A program made the translations under genes and the position numbers. From positions 1 through 29,626 of IMG/VR virus record IMGVR_UViG_3300010354_000404: a DNA stretch of 29,626 nucleotides. One strand, written 5' to 3'. This DNA is from a virus. How positions within the stretch are numbered: position 1 is the stretch's first letter; every line of letters begins with the position of its first letter. Below, one piece after another: positions 25,967 to 29,626 of the stretch. Under the pieces are notes generated by a model, which was not told the origin of the DNA, did no database searches, and saw only the letters and a list, made by a program, of their open reading frames with translations.

Positions 25967-26698
25967 ATGGCGGTTCTTGATTATTTCTCTGCAGTAGCTA
26001 AAAAACGTCCGTGGCAAGCTATGCCCGTGACAAAAGGGGATCTTGTACCTGGCTCGGAAGAGACTATTTATCGCGCCCTTGCAATTCGCCATTTAGAGCT
26101 TCCCGTTAAAGAGATGCTTCTGGAAGGGCTTGAGAAAGAGCTGCCAAATTCTCCTGGTCTTGTTGAAAGTATCAAAAGTAACATTTTGGATGAAGAGAAA
26201 CACGACCTTGCGTTGAACTACGTGGCTGTAGCTCATGGCGTAGATGAAAAAGCCGAGGCGGAAGCCCTGCGTATTCGTCAAGCTTGGTACGATCATCCCG
26301 CCCATCCCATCGCAAAAGTGGCCACGCTTGAGCGCAGCTTATTCTTTACAATTTTGCCGTTTTTCCGTTTCAATGGAGACAAGGGACTTCGCACTGTCGC
26401 GACGGACATAAGTCGTGACGAGATCTGTCACGCATATTGCCATACGAAAATTTGCGAAGAAGCAAATGAAAAGTATGGCGAGAGCTTGAACAAGCTGCGC
26501 AAAATGACTGCATTGTGGATTTATGACAAGCTTGGCAGCTCGTCCAACAAGTATTTAGATAAAGATTTTTGGCTTCGTCAAAGTGATAGCTTGTTCTACA
26601 GCGGCAAAGCTCCTGAGCTGAATGCGACGAGGGCATCGTCCGTGCCAGCGTTCTTTGAGACGAATGCACTGAATCTGCCAAATTACGGACAGGCTTGA
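25967..26698 (+). CDS. nrdB: Ribonucleotide reductase small subunit, compact and lacking the usual Tyr
   Basis: 243 residues (usual about 320-380). Ferritin-like diiron ligands: E76-E-K-H79, E122 (LERS), E152-I-C-H155, and an acidic residue near 31-33. In E. coli-type NrdB the radical Tyr lies four residues after the first ligand His; here that position is L83, and the nearest Tyr is Y85. This suggests a non-tyrosyl cofactor as in class Ic-like enzymes, or a shifted Tyr. The C-terminal end (FETNALNLPNYGQA) may be the alpha-binding tail. It follows the alpha gene and is transcribed in the same direction. Confidence 0.8.
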   Translation: MAVLDYFSAVAKKRPWQAMPVTKGDLVPGSEETIYRALAIRHLELPVKEMLLEGLEKELPNSPGLVESIKSNILDEEKHDLALNYVAVAHGVDEKAEAEALRIRQAWYDHPAHPIAKVATLERSLFFTILPFFRFNGDKGLRTVATDISRDEICHAYCHTKICEEANEKYGESLNKLRKMTALWIYDKLGSSSNKYLDKDFWLRQSDSLFYSGKAPELNATRASSVPAFFETNALNLPNYGQA

Positions 26699-26703
26699 TA
26701 GTC

Positions 26704-26727
26704 AAGGCGCCTTTCGGGACGCCTTTT
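26704..26727 (+). terminator. Terminator after the nrdB-like gene
   Basis: AAGGCG, ten-nt loop, CGCCTT followed by TTG. Placed 5 nt after the stop. Confidence 0.6.
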
Positions 26728-26744
26728 GCTATATTTGTTGAGTT

Positions 26745-26883
26745 CCCGCTCTGCTTTGCATCGGGCTGATAGAGTCCAAGCCTCTGTTCGTCCTTGAGGC
26801 GCTTCACGCTTGGACCATCCGGGAGGCTAAGACAGCGTTAGGCAAATAGCCTAAAAGAGCCTGGTGCAATTCCTGGCCCTCTC
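26745..26883 (+). ncRNA. Putative structured leader RNA before the metallophosphoesterase gene
   Basis: Several nested stems: CCCG/CGGG (26745/26762), TCCAAGC/GCTTGGA (26775/26808), TTAGG-CAAATAG-CCTAA (26838-26854) with a 7-nt loop, and AGAGCC/GGCCCTCT (26856/26875) enclosing GGTGCAATTCC. It ends 15 nt before the next ATG, so it could be a 5' regulatory leader; GGTGCAATTCC also occurs in cobalamin riboswitches, but their B12 box is not seen. A tRNA was considered and does not fit. Confidence 0.35.
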
Positions 26884-26898
26884 ATTTTTATTCTCATT

Positions 26899-27432
26899 AT
26901 GAGCGCGTTCGTCACGTCAGACTTGCATCTTGGTCACATCAAGATGCTGGGCTTTTTACGGCCTGACGGTGAACTATTAAGACCATTTTCTTCCATTGAA
27001 GAGATGCATGAAACGCTCGTAGAGCGTTGGAACAAAATAGTCCACGCAAAGGACAGAATCTATGTGTTGGGAGACGTGGCTATTCCACGGTCTGGCCTGA
27101 AAGTGTTGGAGCGTTTAAACGGGAATAAAATTCTCATTCGTGGTAATCACGACATTTTTAAAATTCAAGCTTATCTTCCATATTTTGAAGACATTCGCGG
27201 GGCTTTCTATCGTGATGGTCTTATTTTTACGCACATTCCTGTGCATCCTGACGGTTTAGACGGTAAACGTTATGTTGGCAATGTCCACGGACATTTGCAT
27301 TGTCATCGTGTGCTAGATAGCAATGGAGAAATAGACGGGCGTTATTTTAATGCTTGCCTGGAAGTAAATAATTTTTCTCCAGTAGCGCTTGGTGCCATTA
27401 AGGAGCATTTTATGAATTACAACACGCTATGA
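26899..27432 (+). CDS. Calcineurin-like metallophosphoesterase
   Basis: 177 residues. All metal-binding motifs are present: SDLHLGH (D8, H10), LGDVA, GNHD, THIPVH and GHLHCH. Phage enzymes of this family cleave phosphodiesters, for example cyclic nucleotides or 2',3'-ends of RNA; the substrate here is not predictable. The gene is preceded by a folded leader and starts in a TTATG context without a Shine-Dalgarno sequence. Alone in its transcription unit or joined to the endonuclease VII gene 62 nt downstream. Confidence 0.85.
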   Translation: MSAFVTSDLHLGHIKMLGFLRPDGELLRPFSSIEEMHETLVERWNKIVHAKDRIYVLGDVAIPRSGLKVLERLNGNKILIRGNHDIFKIQAYLPYFEDIRGAFYRDGLIFTHIPVHPDGLDGKRYVGNVHGHLHCHRVLDSNGEIDGRYFNACLEVNNFSPVALGAIKEHFMNYNTL

Positions 27433-27494
27433 TTGGGTTGGAGCAGCGATGTTAGGCGCATCCCGCTCCGTGGCCATCTACCTATCTAGACGAC

Positions 27495-28061
27495 ATGACA
27501 AGCATAGCAAAAGAATGTGCTTTAAAGGATCGCGGTGGCAAGTGCTGCTCGATTTGTGGCGAATGGAAAGAATATTCCAGCTTCACAAAGCATGCAACGA
27601 TGAAAGATGGCTATTTAAAGCAGTGCAAGGAATGCAAAAGGAAACAAGAAAAAGAAAAACGCAAAAAACGCAATGAAATGTCGGAAGAGGAGAGATTGGC
27701 GGCAAGAGCCAAGGATAAGAAAAAATATAAAAATATTATTTCGGATGAACGACGCAATCAAAAGCGTAAGCAAACGATGCGCTCTTTGTATTTGCGCCGA
27801 AAGTACGGAATAACAATAGAGCAATATGAGGACATGCACCAGACTCAAGAGGGTCGTTGCGGTATTTGTAGCATTGAAGAGCAAGAAGCGCCAAGAAAAA
27901 TTTTAAATGTAGATCATTGCCATGAGACAGGCGTTGTTAGAGGTTTGCTTTGTGATCGCTGCAATCTTGGTATAGGCATATTGGGCGATAACTTAAATAG
28001 CGTTCAAAGGGCTTTAGATTATTTACAAAGGTCAACATGTGATTTGTGTGTTGAGCGGTAA
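27495..28061 (+). CDS. Endonuclease VII-like enzyme with N-terminal zinc module
   Basis: 188 residues. An N-terminal zinc ribbon (C18-x2-C21, C44-x2-C47), a very basic helical linker (about 48-100), then the endonuclease VII core: YGITIEQYEDMHQTQEGRCGICS, LNVDHCHETGVVRGLLCDRCNLGIG, ILGDN. T4 endonuclease VII resolves Holliday junctions and debranches DNA before packaging. The N-terminal ribbon resembles that of the HNH gene at 22201, suggesting module sharing. It overlaps the next gene by 23 nt. Confidence 0.85.
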   Translation: MTSIAKECALKDRGGKCCSICGEWKEYSSFTKHATMKDGYLKQCKECKRKQEKEKRKKRNEMSEEERLAARAKDKKKYKNIISDERRNQKRKQTMRSLYLRRKYGITIEQYEDMHQTQEGRCGICSIEEQEAPRKILNVDHCHETGVVRGLLCDRCNLGIGILGDNLNSVQRALDYLQRSTCDLCVER

Positions 28062-28284
28062 TCCAAGGCGAACTTTCAATACTCCCACTAGGGAGCCATG
28101 GAACGCTCCAATTCATAATATTCTTAAGGCCATAGATGCTCATATGGCCTTATATTTTATCCATCGTGATCCGTGGCATTTAGAAAAGGCGGCAATGCTT
28201 AGAAATTATCTTCATGAATTAAAATCTTACATCCACCGGCAAGAAGCAAATATGAAAAATTTAAGTGAAGATGCAAGGGAGTAA
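28039..28284 (+). CDS. Hypothetical conserved phage-like protein
   Basis: 81 residues from GTG; other GTG and TTG codons follow within five codons, so the exact start is open. The conserved-looking part is EPWNAPIHNILKAIDAHMALYF and DPWHLEKAAMLRNYLHELKSYIHRQE, helical and compact. It overlaps the endonuclease VII gene by 23 nt. I think similar small proteins occur in cyanophages, but no named family is known to me. Confidence 0.6.
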   Translation: MICVLSGNPRRTFNTPTREPWNAPIHNILKAIDAHMALYFIHRDPWHLEKAAMLRNYLHELKSYIHRQEANMKNLSEDARE

Positions 28285-28307
28285 TGTATCCCGCAGGCTA
28301 CAAAAAA

Positions 28308-28325
28308 GGGGAGCCTTAGCTCCCC
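28308..28325 (-). terminator. Terminator of the DUF4278-like gene
   Basis: GGGGAGC-CTTA-GCTCCCC; on the minus strand it is followed by TTTTTT. It lies 6 nt after the stop of the leftward gene and also near the end of the rightward operon. Confidence 0.75.
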
Positions 28326-28331
28326 CTATCT

Positions 28332-28451
28332 TTAGAGCCAGCGAGACTTAGGCGTGTAAGCCACTCCGCGATAAACGAGAGAAGCATGCTGAGCTTCTTT
28401 TAGACGCGCAGCTTTTTCAAGCTGCTGCTTAATCAGGGCAAGTGGGTTCAT
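28332..28451 (-). CDS. DUF4278-like small protein
   Basis: 39 residues. A Lys/Gln-rich helix (MNPLALIKQQLEKAARLKEAQHA) is followed by LVYRGVAYTPKSRWL. The YRGVxY motif is the mark of the DUF4278 family, which is found mainly in cyanobacteria and their phages. Too short for standard callers but with a clear terminator and a hairpin 15 nt upstream of the ATG. Function unknown. Confidence 0.65.
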   Translation of the reverse strand: MNPLALIKQQLEKAARLKEAQHASLVYRGVAYTPKSRWL

Positions 28452-28466
28452 GATAGTTCCCGATGA

Positions 28467-28492
28467 AATGCGGCCCCGTTCCCTGCCGCATT
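28467..28492 (-). promoter_or_regulatory. Hairpin in the leader of the DUF4278-like gene
   Basis: AATGCGGC, ten-nt loop, GCCGCATT, a perfect 8-bp stem that ends 15 nt before the ATG on the minus strand. It may control translation, or result from processing between the tRNA and this gene. Confidence 0.45.
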
Positions 28493-28540
28493 GTCATGCA
28501 CTCCATCGCTGAAGCGAACGTATCTTCAGCTTAGCATGAT

Positions 28541-28623
28541 GCCTTCGGCGGGATTTGAACCCGCATGGGGATGTCCCCTACGCATTTTAAGTGCGCTGCA
28601 TAAACCAGTTCTGCTACGAAGGC
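28541..28623 (-). tRNA. tRNA-Leu (anticodon UAA)
   Basis: 83 nt on the minus strand. Acceptor GCCTTCG/CGAAGGC (7 bp, perfect), D-arm GCAGAACTGGTTTATGC, anticodon stem GCGCA/TGCGT with loop CTTAAAA (anticodon TAA), long variable arm AGGGGACATCCCC typical of class II tRNAs, T-arm GCGGG-TTCAAAT-CCCGC. It reads UUA, and UUG by wobble. No CCA is encoded. These are codons avoided in the C/T-rich island. Confidence 0.9.
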
Positions 28624-28635
28624 GTGGGGAGCAAA

Positions 28636-28728
28636 GGTGCTGAGGGCGGGGCTTCAATCCGCCGTTCTACAGCTTTTAACCATGGGTCGGCCCATAGCCT
28701 CTGCTCTATTTTGGCAACGAACAGCATC
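28636..28728. other. Possible three-stem RNA next to the tRNA
   Basis: GGTGCTG (28636) pairs with CAGCATC (28722) with one G-U pair on the plus strand; inside are GGCGG/CCGCC (28645/28659) and ATGGG-TCGG-CCCAT (28682-28695). The closing stem and arm sizes recall a tRNA, but no proper anticodon arm or T-loop can be placed. It may be a degraded tRNA or another RNA. Nothing else is visible in 28624-28799. Confidence 0.3.
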
Positions 28729-28799
28729 CCCTGATACTGTTCTTTAAAACGCTGGCCAGCGTGCTTCGCGAAAGCTTTGAAATCATAACACGACGACGC

Positions 28800-29042
28800 T
28801 TAGGCGTCATATTCTCTCAAGGATTCGTTGCCGCGATGATCTGGCATGTAGTCATCATCAGTCGCATCAGCATCCCATGAGCGCTCCAATTGTTCTTCCA
28901 CCTTTAGTCGCTTTGCATGCTCTTTAAGTTTAGGAAGTAACGCTGGAATGTATAAATGTTCTGCGGCAAGAAGTTGCAGAGATGTTTGCTTGCTTGTAGG
29001 AGCATTTTCTAGTAGCGCCACGAGGAATTTTGTTTCCTGCAT
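28800..29042 (-). CDS. Hypothetical protein between terL and the tRNA
   Basis: 80 residues from MQETKFLVALLENAPTSKQTS; a GTG seven codons upstream is an alternative start. An N-terminal helical domain (SLQLLAAEHLYIPALLPKLKEHAKRLK) is followed by a highly acidic tail (WDADATDDDYMPD). It lies directly downstream of terL on the same strand. No family recognised. Confidence 0.55.
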   Translation of the reverse strand: MQETKFLVALLENAPTSKQTSLQLLAAEHLYIPALLPKLKEHAKRLKVEEQLERSWDADATDDDYMPDHRGNESLREYDA

Positions 29043-29094
29043 GGTTAATTTGCAATAAGTCACTTCATAACAGAACTATTGTTTGAAAATCATA

Positions 29095-29626
29095 CTAGGA
29101 GATCAAGCTTTCAATCCAGCCAATGTCATCATCTTTACTTGCGGCGAGAATTGCACCTGCCATGGCAAATGCCAAGTCGTCAATACCAGTCGCCTTGCCG
29201 CCAGTCACACTCCATTGTCCACTGGGTTTATAGATGACGGTTAGATTTTTAAGCTGCATAATTGCTTTTTCGTGGCGGTAGATATTAATTTGTCCCGCAT
29301 TAAACAGTTCCCGCATTTTGCTGAACGCTTTCATTTTTGAACTGACAGTCCACGTTAGTTCTGTAATTGGCAAATCGCTAGCCAGGCTTTGAATGGTTCC
29401 AGCGCTATTGAACTGGTCCATCACGATAGTGTCAAAAACGTATAGACGGTGTTGTTCCTTAATCCAATCTTCTACTGCATTGATATTGACTTCCATCCGT
29501 CCGTTGATTTCAAAATCAGCAACGAAAGAATGGAACTTGTCAACAACCAAAGTGCCGTTCTCATAGTGAACAATGCAAGCAGTGTAGTCGTCACGGCCAA
29601 CGCCACCACGGGCGGGGTCAAGGGCA
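29095..29626 (-). CDS. terL: Terminase large subunit, nuclease domain (5' part outside window)
   Basis: 177 codons up to the window edge, open at the 5' side. The RNase H-like nuclease motifs are visible: ALDPARGGVGRDDYTA (first Asp), IVMDQFNSAG (middle acidic), and TGIDDLAFAMAGAI (C-terminal Asp pair). This domain cuts concatemeric DNA at the start and end of packaging; the ATPase domain must lie upstream beyond the window. A TTG at 29550 is not the start, because coding-like sequence continues to the edge. Confidence 0.85.
   Translation of the reverse strand, partial: ALDPARGGVGRDDYTACIVHYENGTLVVDKFHSFVADFEINGRMEVNINAVEDWIKEQHRLYVFDTIVMDQFNSAGTIQSLASDLPITELTWTVSSKMKAFSKMRELFNAGQINIYRHEKAIMQLKNLTVIYKPSGQWSVTGGKATGIDDLAFAMAGAILAASKDDDIGWIESLIS

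Noticed and set aside
26821-26884. A tRNA at the 3' end of the 26.8-kb structured region
   Set aside because: The acceptor-like GGGAGG/CCTCTC pairing is imperfect, there is no D-arm, position 33 of the candidate anticodon loop is not U, and the total length of about 63 nt is too short.

Overview
The window looks like the early/replication and accessory part of a tailed dsDNA phage genome, cut inside genes at both ends: a cell-wall glucosaminidase runs off the left edge and the large terminase runs off the right edge. The host is probably a cyanobacterium. The hints are a DUF4278-type small protein, one HIP1 palindrome (GCGATCGC near 18080), few Shine-Dalgarno sequences, and a ThyX / dCTP-deaminase-like / ribonucleotide reductase gene set common in cyanophages. 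This assignment is inference; no photosynthesis gene or close relative was recognised.

Layout. 1-770 (minus): lysis cassette (glucosaminidase and two small membrane proteins). 855-1337 (plus): HNH nuclease. 1334-7776 (mostly minus): nucleotide metabolism and recombination block with a DUF3310 protein, a divergent ThyX, a dCTP-deaminase-like protein that lacks its catalytic Glu, two PD-(D/E)XK nucleases, a Sak/DUF1071-type annealing protein, a ribbon-helix-helix regulator and several tiny membrane peptides. 7888-9924 (plus): primase-helicase. 10.0-17.5 kb (mostly plus): many small phage genes, including a terminase-small-subunit-like HTH protein, a secreted RlpA-like protein and a HicA-like protein. 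22.2-28.3 kb: HNH, GIY-YIG and endonuclease VII-like nucleases, a compact class I ribonucleotide reductase pair and a metallophosphoesterase. 28.3-29.6 kb (minus): DUF4278-like gene, tRNA-Leu(UAA), a small gene and terL.

The most unusual part is an island at about 17.6-22.1 kb. Its coding strand is extremely C/T-rich and A-poor and is built from a few words (CTC, TCT, GCCTC/GAGGC), so its eleven proteins consist largely of Leu, Ser, Ala, Arg and Glu. One of them is still recognisable as a GP88-family phage protein, so the composition was imposed on real genes. The island has its own regulatory grammar. Three transcription units (two rightward, one leftward) each start with TATTGT or TATAGT, then 6-7 nt, then a hairpin with a GCGA loop. 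Further hairpins, several with the same loop, separate the genes. Starts lie in a TCTCATG context without Shine-Dalgarno sequences. Two kinds of dyad, GTACA-N2-TGTAC and TAGTAC-N4-GTACTA, occur on both sides of the island, and a Fur-box-like element is repeated three times at its left edge.

Taken together, the DNA-metabolism genes would supply thymidylate and deoxynucleotides, prime and unwind DNA, recombine it by strand annealing, resolve branches and package it. The island is a separately organised module whose function is unknown.
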